Shown here: in pieces, positions 40,201 through 55,158 of the stretch | Numbering within the stretch: the first letter of the stretch is position 1 | Layout: each line of letters begins with the position of its first letter | DNA from: Cololabis saira | Taxonomy: Eukaryota; Chordata; Actinopteri; Beloniformes; Belonidae | Length of the DNA: 64,000 nt | Direction: 5' to 3' | Assembly (NCBI RefSeq): GCF_033807715.1 | Contig: NC_084590.1 | Span: 2,330,501 to 2,394,500, forward strand | Notes under the pieces: generated by a model | Told to the model about the DNA's origin: nothing | Database searches by the model: none | Seen by the model: only the letters and a program-made list of their open reading frames with translations | Position numbers and translations under genes: made by a program

Positions 40201-43200
40201 AATTGAAATCTTTGTCTCAAAAATTCAGCGGTTGGATACATTTTATTGATCAATTTAAAATGAGTTTCCTTGACTTTGCAGGGAATGGGCCATTTGATAT
40301 AGTTTGATTGGCTTTTTCTACTGTAGACAAACTTAAAGACTGTGAAGTGTCAGAATATAACACTCTGTGATAGTCATTAAATGATCTCGACTTAAAGACA
40401 GCACTCATAAACTTATTACATTTCTTATCCAATAACCCATAATCCCCAATAACTAACACAGGAAGGGCTGTCTCAATATCTATGATATATAATATACTTT
40501 AGAGCACTTTTAATCAAATGAATAAGTGGCAGGGGAATGGCTTTACAAACCTTTATAAATTCAGCTGCCTGAAAAGGGGATGTACAGTAGCAACTGAGAT
40601 ATATCCAATTTGCATTAAATTAATCTTTTCTGTTTCTTATGCATTGTTGCATCTCAAGTATTGCAAACTGTCTTAGTTACAAAGATAAGCGAGCTAATAT
40701 AGTGAAATAAGATTGGTCTAACTGACTGATCTACTGGGTCTGTGGCTACAAGAAACCTGTGAACAGAATCAGTGACTACGTTTACATGCAGTCAAAATTC
40801 GTGTTATTGCTAATATTCCGGTTACTGAAACATTCTGAATATTCCGTTTACATGGGAATTAATCATTAGGATATATGGATCAAACCAGCGACGCACGGAG
40901 AACATCATGACACAATTCCTGTAATTTCTGCTTCTTCTTCCTGTATCCAAATTCAAAACAAATGCTGCTTCGCCCAACTTTTCTCACTATCCCGGTTCTT
41001 TCTACCGTCTACAAATGCAGAAATGTTCATATCCTTCATTACATTTATGAAGTGATTAGTCTCCTCCTGGTCTTGTGTTTCTCCGTGTTTATGAGAACTT
41101 CCTGGACTCAAAAGAGCAGGATTCCTTGTGAACAGAGCATGTGCAGAAAACAAATTCCTGTTCCTTTTGATGGGGATATTCCGTTTGGCGTTTACATGAT
41201 CGAATAGTCGGGTTTTAAAAGGAGTAACCCAGGGGTCATATTCAGGTTTTTAAAAACCTGAATATGAAGGGGTTATTGGTGTTTACATGGCCGTGCAAAT
41301 TCGGGTTATTGCCAATATTCAGGTTTTAAAAGGGTTATTGATGCATGGAAACACAGTCACTGAGTTTTGATGAAGATGGCCAGAAATCTGAGGATAAAAT
41401 AGAGGAACCTCCCAGAGCAGGGCTGGACAACAGTTTGTACCAGAGGGCCGCATTCATCTAGTTAACGTTTTTAAAGGGCCACACATTGAGGAGTTTAATT
41501 AATTAAAGGCAGACACAGTTTCTTATGAACTCTTATCATTCAGTTTCTTTTCTTTTTAATTCACTGTCAGATGAGGACTTGTTACACAATGTTTACAACA
41601 ACCTTTAGTTAAGCCCTCGTGCCAATTTGTAGATGTGTGACCGCTTTGTAAAGAGATTCCTCCAGCAACTTAATATGTGAAGGGATTTTCAGAGCCTTTT
41701 TCCCCTTTGTGCATAATAACCAGTCAGTATCCTTCTTAGTATAACTTCTTGAACGTAGTAGCACTCAAAGTACTGCCGTTGAATCAACAGTAATAAAAAT
41801 ATTATTAAAACTGAAACTTTTGTTCTTGGTTGGAGCGTTCAGTGCAAGTGATTTTCTGTCATCAGAACCATTGCAGTCCTCATTTGTCCCTGACACTGGC
41901 AGGAAAACCCTCCAGGCTCATCTAAACACTGTTTTGACTGTAGTCCAGTCAAATAACGATGTACTGTAGACGCTGTTTTCACTCTCCTTCACAAGCACGT
42001 GTTGATGCTGTTTTTGTGTAATTTAAGGAGAGCCAAATTGAAACATTCCTTGGAGCCTGGGTGTTATTTTTTCCTGTATGATCTAGAGGTGGACTAATTA
42101 ATAGGCCAAGTAATTAATCTAGCATTATTGGCCTTTTTTTCTTCTTCTTCTGGCATCAGCCAGCGGCTGGGAGTATCCTGCTGATTACCAGGCGGCCGTA
42201 TCTGTGAACAGTCTCATTGAACACATGATTCTGCCTCTAGTAATAGTTCATACATTTAAATGATTTAATAAAGTTTTATGTTAATCAGATTTGCACGTCT
42301 TCATTTTTAAATGGTCATATCTTATTGTATCGAGAGGAAAATAATAAATGCGGATTGGCCAAAAAATGAGACAATAACAATAATTAAAGCTGCAAGCAGC
42401 GATGAACGGGCCCTCGTGCGTGCAATTTTCACCAATAAAAGTCAAAGACTCAAAACTGAGTCGGATGACACCACCCACGACTCTATATATCATACCATTC
42501 AATGGTTGTGGCAGAAAATAGGAACTATGAACGACGCCATGCCTACGCCGTAGGGTACGCGTCGACGCATACCCTACGGCGTAGCCTGACCTGCACCTCC
42601 CAAAAAATGTAACTGCGCGTCAAGGCGACGCAGACCCAACGCCGGCCGAGAGGGCTGTGATTGGTTTGCTTGGTAGCAACTAGGATTTTTTAACTCCCGA
42701 TCCGATCCCGATCACTTGAGTTTGATCCCGATTTTTCCCGATCCGATCACTTTTTTTGGCTCCCGATACATTTCCGATACCTTTTCCCGATCAGATACAT
42801 TTTGGCAATGAATTAAAAAAAGAAAAAGAAAAAATAAAGAGGACTAAAACTAAATGATCCCAAGTTTCTTTTCTTGTCCATTGGAGAACAACATGGACAT
42901 TTATTTCAACAAAGCTTATCAGCTCTGGTGCCACAAAATGTAAAAAAATTAAATTGTAAACTAAAACAAAAAGTGCAGAATTCATTTATTTATAACAAAA
43001 ATAAATGAATTTAACTTCAAAAGAAGTAGCTGAATGACATCCAGTCAAACTCACAAACACAAGAAAGTTAAAATACTTTTTGGCTTAACCTTAGTGCAAC
43101 ATTCTGAATGGCATGAAATAAATAGCAGCTTAATGAACATGAACATATGAAATTTCACAATTCAAACATGTAAACCATGTGACGTTAAATGCGACGATAT

Positions 43201-46200
43201 ATAAAACGATTTAATATGTATTAAAAACATTAACAATTAGGTATGTCCCGATACTTTTTTGGCCGATACCGATGTTTTGAAAATGCTGTTATCGGGCCCG
43301 ATCGATAGGGACAACACTAGTAGCTACGCATTTCCGGTTCCGGTTCGTGAAGTAGTAGTGAACTTTCAGCGCTCTTTTCTTCTTGTATGTGTGTGATTTT
43401 TTTTTATTTTTTATTTTTTTTCTCCTCCCCACAATAGTTGTCCTTATCTCTTTGATTCACTGTGACCGGAAAAACCGGAAACTAAACAAAGTATCAACTA
43501 GTGCCCTCGGGGGGTACTGCACCACGGAGAAATGGAGTGACGGAGAAGTCCGAAGGTTCACGGCAGCGTCACGGCGACGGCATAGGCTCTGTGTTGGTTT
43601 AACGCAGAACTATGGCTGCGTCCGAAATCGCATACTTCCACCCTAATGAGTAGCAAAATGAGTGTGCGAGATTTTTTAGTGCGTCCGAAACATTAGAACG
43701 TACTCAATAGTATGTACTATCCATACTCATTCTGGAGAAATGTATTAGTGTGGATTGATGGACACTAGCCGAGCAGAAACTTCCCGCAATGCAGCAGCGT
43801 TTGGTTGCTAAGTGATACGTATAATGTCATAAGTATAATATTAAGTATAATAATATTACTATATAATATTAATATTATAATATTCGTATAATATTATATA
43901 ATGTCATCTTGCTCGGCCAGAATAAACGGGAAAGAGCGGAGCGGTGTTGCTACCGCTGCTGTGACACGTTACCATGGTAACAACCCCTCCCTACGGCAGG
44001 AAGTGACGTGTGCGCTCTTAATAGTACGTCCGAATTAATGTACACTACTGATATTTACTCAAAAGTGTGCCGAATTTAAGTATACTTCTTAGTATGGCAT
44101 TTCGGACGCACCCCTTAATTCAGGCTAAAGACAAGGATGTTCTCATCTTCTAGATCAAGTGCTATCAACTTAACAAAGATCTTGCAGTAGAAGAGCGCAC
44201 ATCTGAACTGTTCTCGTTCACTATCCTCGCTCACCTTTCCCCCCCTGTGTGTCTCAGCTTTACCAACAGGGCCGGCTCTGCCAGCTGGGAGGAGAGTTCT
44301 GTGAGCTGGAGGTGTTTGCTAAAGTACTGCGGGCCGCAGACAAGAGGTAAGAAACCTGTCAGCCCACACCGTCCATGTTCATCTGAGTTATCTCCAGAAA
44401 GAAACTGTTCCTGATGGAAATGCTAATGCTGCAGTACTCTGCCACCTTTGCAGCTACACACTTCATTGGCAGAATTTCCTAAGATGTGGGCCAAAAGTTG
44501 CTCAGAGCTTTGCATGGAGTTGTTTCCTCCCTGCAGCCAGCAGCATTTATTTTTCAGCACGAGGAATAACATTGCCATGTCTCCATATTTTTGCTCTTTG
44601 GGTTCAGTTAATTCCTAAATCCCTTAGTAAATAAATGAGAAACTTTACTGTCAATAAATGAAGAAGGCTGTGTTGCTCATAAATACAGGATTATTAGTAG
44701 AACGGGCCCAGCGTGTTTGACTGTGCACTTGTAGTTCAGAGAGAGCATGAAGTCAGGGTTAGTCGGGTTACAGTCGCAAAGACTTGATAACAACTTCATG
44801 TTTTACTGTGATTGATAAAAGTTTCCAAATGATCATTGATCTATCAACAACCAATTTAAAGCCTCAAACATGTTGAAACAGTGTAAGGGCCAATCCCAAT
44901 ACACCCCCTACTTTCTACCACTACCCCTAAAAAAGAAGCCACAAATTTTAGGGCCCTTGTAATCTTCCCAGGGCCCTGTCCCAATACTCCCACTACTCCT
45001 ACTTTCAGCACCACCCCTAAATTTTGCTTGCTACCTCACTGCGTGGTTTACGTTCAGGTACGTAAGCGACTGCGTAGTTACGTTTGCACATACGTCACAC
45101 CATATCAGGAAGCCCAGAGCTAAAAGCTGTTTTAATTTCAGCTGTGGCGCTGTTAATATGCCACTTTATTAAGTTATAATATTTTTTCAGGCGTAAAAGT
45201 AACCGTTAAGATCCCCAACCTGGGCTCAGTTTATCCAAATAACGCCTGTTAAGAAATTTGATCCGATGTTTTGGGAGAAGAGCCGCCGGCCCGGGGAGCA
45301 GCAGCAGCTCATGGCCGGGTCAACCTGCGCGATCGTCCCGGGGAAAAACCTGCAGCTCTGTGGAGAATTACCGCTGGCTGAAATAAATCATTTAGGAAAA
45401 TAAATGTTGGTTTAATAGATGAAATCTAACAGTTGTAGCTACGCCTGTTAAGAAATTTGCTCCGAAAATTTCGAGATGAGAACGGCCACCGGGTCGGAAG
45501 CTGATTTATGGTTCTGCGTTAAATCGACGCAGAGCCTACGGCGTAGGGTACGGCGTACGTCGCTGCGTAACCTACGGCGTAGGCTCTGCGTTGGTGTAAC
45601 GCGGAACCATAAATCAGCCTTTATTCTGGCGAGGTTTGAAAAAGACTTTGCAACAACGGGCAAACGAGTGATTATGTACATTCACTGAGTGAATATTATG
45701 AAAGTAAAATATATATTTCTCGCTAGAAATGTAATCAAAACGCATTTTTATGCAGAAACTAACTCAAAATATTGATTTTATTCACTAAAAAATAAGAAAT
45801 GTCCCATGTTTTTTTTTTTTATTCAGTCCGCAAATGACGACGAAAAGCATTCTGGGAAATTTTTCTGGCCCTAGTTCAGCTAGTGAACATCGGAAATCCG
45901 CCGATCCATAGGGCCAGATTCATATCCAGTAGCCCTCGTTTTCCCCACTCCCCCTAGATGAAGAGAGGAATTGGGACACCACTACCCTCACGGGAACGCG
46001 CATAATTTAGGGGTAGGGCTGAAAAGTAGGACTAGGGGGGGATTGGGACAGGGCCTTAAAGTCGCAAAGACTTGATAACAACTTCATGTCTTACTTTGAT
46101 GGCTAAAAGTCTCCAAATGATCATTGATCTATCAACAACCAATTTAAAGCCTCAAACAAGTTGAAACAGTGCCGTTAAAGCAAGGTAAGGCAGCCGGGAT

Positions 46201-49200
46201 AAGACTAGCACTTTGAAAATAAAGAACCAACCACTATATGGGGCAGGGCTCTGTAAAATGGTAAAAAAAAACAAGTGTAATTTATTGTTGCATCAAAATA
46301 GGACACACATACAGGTAGATGAGAAACGTGACCTGCTCGCCTGTACTTGTCTGAACAGGTAATGCATGGTATCAACTATTGAGGTCTGTTTTCCTGATGT
46401 ATCAAATCCTCATGTCATGCAATAACAATCATACAACGTGATTGTCAGGACTGTTTTAGATTCCACCCCTCACCATTGAAGAGAAGCTCTGACAGTAACG
46501 ACAGACTTCTACATGCTTTGCGAGTGGGCAGACCTGCACAGTTGGCAGTGTACCAAATACTTGTTCTCCCCACAGTATTTCTGTAACAGTATTTTCCTGG
46601 TGGAGGAATGTCCCCGTCCGGCCGCGGGTGACTCCACCAGCGCTCTTCAACCCTGGTCCTCATGGCCGTCTGTCCCACATGTTTGACATGTTGTTCTGCT
46701 CCCACACACCTGGCTGGGAACTGTGGACCAGCTCTGTGCAGACTCTCATAACAGACTGATACTGCTCTGATCATTCACCACGTTTACATGCAGACAAAAT
46801 TCGGGTTAAAGGAGCATGAGGCAGGATTTATAAAAAAAATTTGTATAAGTTTTAAGTTTTCTAGTAATAATGTCAGATGAAGCGTTCCAAACCAAAGCGA
46901 ATGAGCCCTCTAGCGTATCTCTCCGTTGCCTTGAACAGGCTGTGTGCTGCAAAATGTGCTGCAATTGTGACTGGAATTTCCCGCGCTGGGCTGCGGATGT
47001 GATGTCAAATGACGCTGCATGCGCGTTCTCCCCGTTCTCCCCGTTCTCCCGTGCCGGCTTCGCTGTTGGCTGCAGTACCCCCGACGGCCGTCATGGTGAA
47101 GGGTGGCGCTAGAGAGTCTCATTTCTTAAAAGGAGCCTCATGCTTTAAGGTCAATATTCCGGTTACTGAAACAGTGACCACGTTTACATGCAGTCAAAAT
47201 TCAGGTTGTTGCTAATATTCCGGTTACTGAAACATTGGGAATATTCCGTTTACATGATAATTATAATCATTTGGGATAGAGATGCACCGATCAGGATTTT
47301 GAGGGGCGATCACCGATCTCGAAAACCAGTATCGGCCGATCCCGATTTTGCCGATCACCGATCACAGGGTGAAATCCATAAATTCGTCAATATTGTTGTC
47401 TCATGTACACGACACTGACTTATAAAGAGTAAGTGTAGTTTAGTAGCTTCAGCTTTCCTGTGGTAATAATTATGTACAACATGTGCAACAACACAGACAA
47501 CAGCAGACCTGTCACTCTTTAAAAGTTGATACAAGTTGTAAACTATAAACCTTAGTTTTCCTGTGGAAAGAGGAATTAAATGTTAAAATAAAAATTAATT
47601 ATGAATTATTAAGCTTTGTGAAAGCTTTAGCGGTAGCATCCGCTGCATGTGAGGAAACTCTTGTGAGTGAAGCAAAACTCTTCACACTAGAGATCCACAT
47701 GTCACTCCTGAAGCGACTGACACGACCGTCGTCCTGCATGAGGCTTTGGACTCTATATATTCTGGTAAAACTCAGGATTGACAGGATTTCATCAGTGAAA
47801 TATTTACGACGCAGCAGCGCGCACCGCGGCAGCGCAAACCGCGGATCCAAGCTGCAAACGTGTTTAAACCCGATGTCTTCTACAACAGAAAGCGGCTGAT
47901 GAGCAAAGCATATGAATCCATTACCTTACGATGCAGTTCTTTATTTTTCTTGCTGTCGTTTATAAGTCTATGTTACAGCTGAGTTAGTGCTGTTATTGCG
48001 CGCTCCTTTTTTTCTCTCCCTTTTTTCTGCTTCAGCCAACTTTGAAAACTCAATATACTCCGTGTGAAGAACTTTCAAATGTCTTATCAGCTTCGTTGTC
48101 TTTAGTAACATTCCTCCTTGTGGTATCTCCTTTGGACACACTTTGCAAACTGCAAATTTGTTTTCCTTTTCAGACATTGTAAAACTCCCGCACCGGCGAG
48201 GCCGACGCGTCCTCAGGACCGCTCGGTCTGAGATGCGGGAACGCCCGTGCGCGCGGGGGGGGGTTTGTTGTTGTAAACGTCATCAGATCGGCCGCTCTGA
48301 ACTATTATTTTCCGATCTCCGATCAAAACCGATAGGGCCATTATCGACCCGATCCCGATCAGGGGCCGATCGATCGGTGCATCTCTAATTTGGGATATCT
48401 GGATCAAACCAGCGACGCACGGAGAACATCATGACGCAATTCCCGTCATTTCCGCTTCTTCTTCCTGGATCCAAATCCAAAACAACAACAGCAGCACAGT
48501 GGATAATCAACAGCCCAGTAGAAGTTAATTCCTTCTTTCTTTGGGTCTTTGTCCCAAAATCTCATCCATTATGTTGAATTGGGGGACGGTAGATGGGTCG
48601 GACCCGCTGACACCGTTTTGTTTCTCAGCCCTGTAGTTCGCCTTTTTCAGCGTCTTCCAACGGTGCTTGATCTGGTCTGGCGTTTGCACAAATGCTGCTT
48701 CGCGCAACTTTTCTCTCACCTTCTTGTAAATCTTCTATCCCGGTACTTTCTACCGTCTACAAATGCAGAAATGTTCATATCCTTCATTACATTTATGAAG
48801 TGATTAGTCTCCTCCGGGTCTTGGTTTCTCCGTGTTTAGAAGAACTTCCTGGACTCAAAAGACCAGGATTCCTTGTGAACAGAGCATGTGCAGAAAACAA
48901 ATTCCTGTTCCGTTTGATGGGGATATTCCGTTTGGCGTTTACATGACCATACTTTTCATTTTCAAATTCAGGTTATTCAAAGGGGTTATTGGTGTTTACA
49001 TGGCCATGCAAAACCGGGTTATTGCCAATATTTGGGTTTTAAAAGGGTTATTGATGCTGGAAACATAGTCACAGGAATCAACATCCTACACATGCAGGAC
49101 AGTCGTCTATGATACACTATAGATGATCCAAATTAAGAACATATTAAATATTATCATCCAGTTCTATTGAACTTGATGACCGCAGCTCATTATTTCCCCT

Positions 49201-52200
49201 TCCATTGTGTTAGAGATGCACATCTTCAAAGGAGACTAGATTCATGTATATTTTCCCTTTTTACTGGTCAGCAGAAGTTTGGACGTTTTAGTTGGACTTT
49301 CCCTGGTCGTATTGTTGAATGCCTCAGTGCTGCAGCACCTGGAAACCTGTCTTATCTCAAACCTCCTTCTAATGGCACAAATATTCTTCCAGATTCAAAA
49401 ACTAATTAAAATGTAACGGTCTCTCGAACCTCCAAAATTATTTTTGGCCAAATGCTCAAATTCATAAGTAAACTAAGAGAATTGAACTCATGTTTGATAG
49501 GATAAACTAAAGAAATTATCCTTTACACCTTTAGTCCTCCTCTTTGTGGTAAAATAATGTTTAAAATAGTTTTCTGTCCAGTAATGTTTTTATTGTTTGC
49601 ACTCGTAAAAAGGAACATAACACAGAGGAAAAAAAGTTAAGAAAAGATGAGCAGGACAGGTCATAAGGGCTTATGAGCGACTCCCCCTCCTAAAAACAAT
49701 AAAAAATAAAAAACAATAATTCACAAAACCATATAAGCACAATACATAAGCCTATACAGTATAACTAATAACTCAGTTATACGATACTTCAGAATACAAT
49801 TAAATAGCTTAGAAATGTATTTGAATAGTGGTGAATGAAAAACACAGATATATTAAAGGCTGAGGGGAGACCACTTTATAAATGTTAAAGCAAGAAAAAC
49901 CTGTTTTTCATAATAGGTCCCTTTTTAAAAATCTATAATTTTTTTTCAGCTTTCTTTTGAATGCAGATAATGTTGATTATGTTTCACTTCGATGTTTTTA
50001 ACTGTTCCACAGCACAACACCTTGATACATAAATGAACATGTAGCATCTGCGGTTCTGCAGAAGGGGATGTGCAAATCATTCCTTTTCTTGTGGAGTATG
50101 AATGATAATAAGAATTAAACTCAAAATAATTATGAAAATGTCTGGGTAAAGTTAACGGAGAGCATGACTATACATCAGGATTCCTGTTTGATACTTATTC
50201 ACATCGTACATTCTTAGCATTTGAATTTTTTTAAACAGAGGTGTGGATGGTGTTAAACGTGGAGAGTTAGTAACAATTCTTACAAATATTTTTGGAGTCT
50301 ATGAATAGGTTGTAAAAAAAAGAAGGATAAGTGCTAACCCAAATTAAATTACAATAAGAGATATGGGAACACATTAAACTGTTGTACAAAGTTAATAAAG
50401 TGCCTACCGGTACTTTTAAAAAGGGTTTAACCTTTTTTATGATACCCAAGGATTTTGAGACCTTCTTGCACACAAATTAAAACTTTGCTGAGGAAACATT
50501 AGAAAGTAAAACCTCATTAATATACATTTTAGCATTTTCTGAATTATAATTCTTATTTTTATTCTTAAAGATGATGAAATTAGACTTTGTAACATTGTAA
50601 TATGTATAGTGTAATAGTAGCTCTCAGTAAAGTAACCAGTACTGGAGTTGAGGGGAGATGGCATCCCCCCTGAAATAAAAACGGTCCAAATCATCCCCCC
50701 TGAAATAAAAACGGTCCAAATCATCCCCCCTGAAATAAAAACGGTCCAAATCATCCCCTCCTGAAATAAAAACGGTCCAAATCATCCCCCCTGTAAAACT
50801 GCCATCCCCCCTTTCCATCCCTTATGTCATTTCATCAATGGATGTGGTTTTACTGATATTTCAACATTTAGAGTCATCACCAGTAAAATGTGACAATTTT
50901 CACCTGTTTCAAGTAAATTTTCACTTGAAATAAGTAGGAAAATCTGCCAGTGGGACAAGATTTATCTTCTTAATACAAGCAAAAAAATCTTGTTCCACTG
51001 GCAGATTTTTCTACTTATTTCAAGTGAAAATCTACTTGAAACAGGTGAAAATTGTTGTTTTTTCCAGTCATGAGTCTTGTTTTAAGTGTAATAAGATTTT
51101 TTTTTACTAAAATGAGACATTTTAACTAGAAATAAGACAAATATTCTTGTTAAGATTTAGAGTTTTTACAGTTTTTTTTTATTGTTGTGTTTTGATGTAT
51201 TTGATGTAAGCCCAGTGGATATTTAAAGCTTACAGAAGGCTGCATTTAACTGCTGCTATGTAATTCCTGCAGTATTTCTGCAGGTGTTTTGGTCAATACT
51301 ATTATTTGTAATATATTATATTATTTGTAATCAGCACAAATTATCTGTCCCCATATGATACAATCCACCATCCCCCCTGGTTTCTTTTTTTTTTTTTTTA
51401 CAACTGGAGTACTGAAAGTAGCAGAGGGATGACTGCCTCTCCCTCTCCTCTAGGCATCTCCTGCATCACTGCTTCCAGGCCCTGATGGACCACGGTGTCA
51501 AAGTGGCTTCAGTTCTAGCAAACTCCTTCAGCCGCCGCTGCTCCTACATCGCAGAGTCCGACGCTCACGTCAAAGAGAAGGCCATCCAGTTCGGCTTTGT
51601 GCTGGGTACGTTTGGCTTAAATCAGCTGGGTTGTTCACCCTTTTACTTTTTTTAAATTCATGGCACAAACACGAGCTACAGGCGTCAAATGTCTCTGTAT
51701 CCATATATCTGTGCTGCTCATCTCAACGGAAGGGTTTCAGGGTTTTAACCAAACCAATTCACTCCAGGCCACACAAGGCTGCAGGCTGGTGACAGAGGCT
51801 TGTGTTTGTGTCTGTAGGTGGCTTCCTGTCGGACGCTGGGTGGTACGGGGATGCAGAGAAGGTGTTCCTGTCTTGTCTGCAGCTGTGCATGCTCCACAGT
51901 GAAGTCCTGCACTGTTTCCGGGCCGTGGAGTGCTGTGTCAGGTCAGTCCCAGAGCCGGCAGGCTGCTGCAGCATCTCCAGTCATTAGTTTATAACACAGG
52001 CACATGACAGGGGATCGACACAAGGGGCTTCACAAAGGAATAAACACAATACAATAACATCGAAAAGACACAATAAAGACTGTTAGTCGCGTTTCCATGA
52101 CACTTTTCTGCAAAAGAAAATCAAATCTCTGAAAAATCCACCCTAATGAGTAGCAAAAACAGTACGTGAGATTTTTTAGTGCGTCCGAAACATTAAAACG

Positions 52201-55085
52201 TACTCAATAGTATGTACTATCCATACTCATTCTGTGGATTGATGGAAACTAGCTAAGCAGAAACTTCCCACAATGCAATGCAGCAGTGTTTGGTTGCTAA
52301 GTGCTGCACAGATACGTATACAGGACTGTCTCAGAAAATTAGAATATTGTGATAAAGTCCTTTATTTTCTGTAATGCAAAAATGTCATCCATTCTGGATT
52401 CATTACAAATCAACTGAAATATTGCAAGTCTTTTATTATTTTAATATTGCTGATCATGGCTTACAGCTTAAGAAAACTCAAATATCCTATCTCAAAAAAT
52501 TAGAATATTCTGGGAATCTTAATCTTAAACTGTAATTGTAACTGTAATATTTCAGTTGATTTGTAATGAATCCAGAATGTATGACATTTTGTTTTTTTTA
52601 ATTGCATTACAGAAAATAAAGAACTTTATCACAATATTCTAATTTTCTGAGACAGTCCTGTATGTCATAAGTATAATATGAAGTATAATAATATTATTAT
52701 ATAATATTAATATTAATATTATAATATTCGTATATATTAATATTATATAGAGTCATCTTGTTTGGTCCAGGATAAAAGGGAAAGAGCGGAGCGGTGCTGC
52801 TGCTGTTACCATGGTAACAGCTGCTACTGCTGCTGTGGCCGGAGTTGTTACCATGGTAACACCCCCCCCCCCCTCCCAACGGCAGGAAGTGCCGTGTGGC
52901 TCTGAGTAGTACGTCCCAATTAATGCACACTACTGATATTTACTCAAAAGTGTGCCGAACTTAAGAATACTTTTTGAGTATATACTGTGTAGTATGACAT
53001 TTCGGAAGCACCGACAGTATCTCGTCAGCTATGGAAGACATGCAGGAGAAAAAATATTTGAGAGGGGAAAATGTTTTTATTGTGTACTTTGAGAAAAAAG
53101 TCTAAATGTCGAGATTAATGTTGAAATACAATTTCGTGAATAAAGTCAAAATTTCGCTTTTTTTCTCAACATTTCAACTTTATTCACGAAATTTTGACTT
53201 TTTTCTCGAAATTGTACTTCAACATTAATCTCGACAGTTAGACTTTTTTCTCTACATTTCAACTTTTTTCTCGAAGTGCATAATGAAAAAAAAATTGTTC
53301 TCCTAAAGTATTATTTTTATTTTTCTCCTGCCTGACCCTAATACTCTTCTGTACGTCATCTCTAGGGCTGAAACGATTCCTCGAATAATTTGAGTAATTC
53401 GATTACAAAAAGTGATCGAGGAATTTTCTCTGCCTCGAGGAATCGTTTAATTTATTTATTTATTTATTTTTTTTCGTTTAATTTCACCAGCTCAAAGCCT
53501 CGTATTACGCCCGGACCACATTTAATGCGACACAACACGCTGACGCTTCGCCGTACATCCATGCGCTGCGCACGTTAAAGGGGGAAGAAAGAGGTTTGGT
53601 TTTAGTAACATGCCATGCTCAGGCAGTCTGCAATGGCCCAGACGGGAGACTAATGTAGTTCAGTGCTTAACTTTTATTTTTAATCCACGCTATATTCTTC
53701 TGGTCCGTTCTCCTATGTTCCCCCTCTAAAGCCAAAATTATTGTTCCGCGTTAAATCGACGCAGAGCCTACGGTGCTCTCCGGCGAGGGCGGAGAGCGGC
53801 GGTCCGGCTGGCGGTGCTGCGCTGACGTGCAGGCTCTCCACGGCTACGCCGTAGCCTACGGCGTAGGGTACGCAGCGACGGGCACCATTCTGCGTTGTTG
53901 TAACGCGGAACCATAAATCAGCCTTTACCCGGTACATAAACCTCTGTTCCCGCTACAGTTTCAACTAAAAGAAAAGGCAGAAAATGTCAGAAAAATAAAA
54001 ATGTAATAAAGCTAACTGGGTAGTTTTCATTTCATTTTATCTCTGTAGTCATTCATGGAGAAAACAAGCAGCACTGGTGCCTAATGTGCTCCAATACAGC
54101 AGGTCTCAGAAGTTTATTTTAAACACTGCCAAAACTCAAAATCTTATACTTTAACTTAAAACTTAACTAGAACTTAAAATTTGCTTGACAAAAATGGAAG
54201 TTCAATTGAAACACGTGGGAAAACACCTAACATTTTAAGTTATGTCTAATATCAGGTGTAATGGCATTTTTAGGTTAGAAATAAGAACATTTCTTGGTAA
54301 AATCCTTAGTTTTTTGAGTGAAGGCAGTGAATTTGGTCAACTGGTGTAAATTCAGGGTTTTTAAATGAACAGCCATGAACCTACTGGATTATATAATTTA
54401 GTCTTGATGTCAATTAACATCTAACATCTTATGTATATTTATAATTGCTCTTTAACTAAACAAATATATGTTTTATCCGATTACTCGATTAATCGATGGA
54501 ATTTTCAGTAGAATACTCGATTACTAAAATATTCGATAGCTGCAGCCCTAGTCATCTCTATCTTCAAAACAACGAAAAAAAAATTTATTGTTGAAGAAAA
54601 TGGACAAAACACCTTTAGACAAATGATTGAGTGATGCTACGGCCGGTGAGGAAATCTCCAGATGATGAAGACAGCAGATTCAGACGATTACTCAGAGGTG
54701 AAGTCCTTATGTAATGATTAAGGAGGGTCATATCACAACATCGTTGTATTAATGAGGCCAAAAACAGCTGGAAACTATATTTTTGAGACGCTGAAACTTG
54801 CAGAAGCGTTCCATGACATTTGTGAACAAGCGGATTATGAAATCGCCTGAAAAACCACTTCCTGGAGCGAAAAAATGTTTTATTCGATATTTGGGAGTTT
54901 TTTCAAAAGGGTGTTGTGTCCATTAGAGCAGGGGTTCTTAACCTTTCTGACCTTGGGGCCCAATTTTTTCAGTACAGAGTGGCCCGGGGCCCGTTAAATA
55001 TAAACACTGTATAGCAGGGGTATTCAACTAAAACTTTAAGAGGTCCATTTAGAGAAAATTTACTCAAGCGAAGGTCCAGAACATC

Positions 55086-55158
<73 letters not shown>

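Larger units (their letters stand above)
46778..49072 (-). mobile_element. PIF/Harbinger-like element (copy D), twice interrupted
   Basis: Starts CCACGTTTACATGCAGAC, ends GATGCTGGAAACATAGTC. Interrupted by a TTAA MITE at 46808-47142 and a hAT element at 47277-48387. Its minus strand (48719-48525) encodes VQTPDQIKHRWKTLKKANYR, NGVSGSDPSTVPQFNIMDEI, the trihelix/Myb-like part of the accessory protein, longer than in the other copies. Confidence 0.65.
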
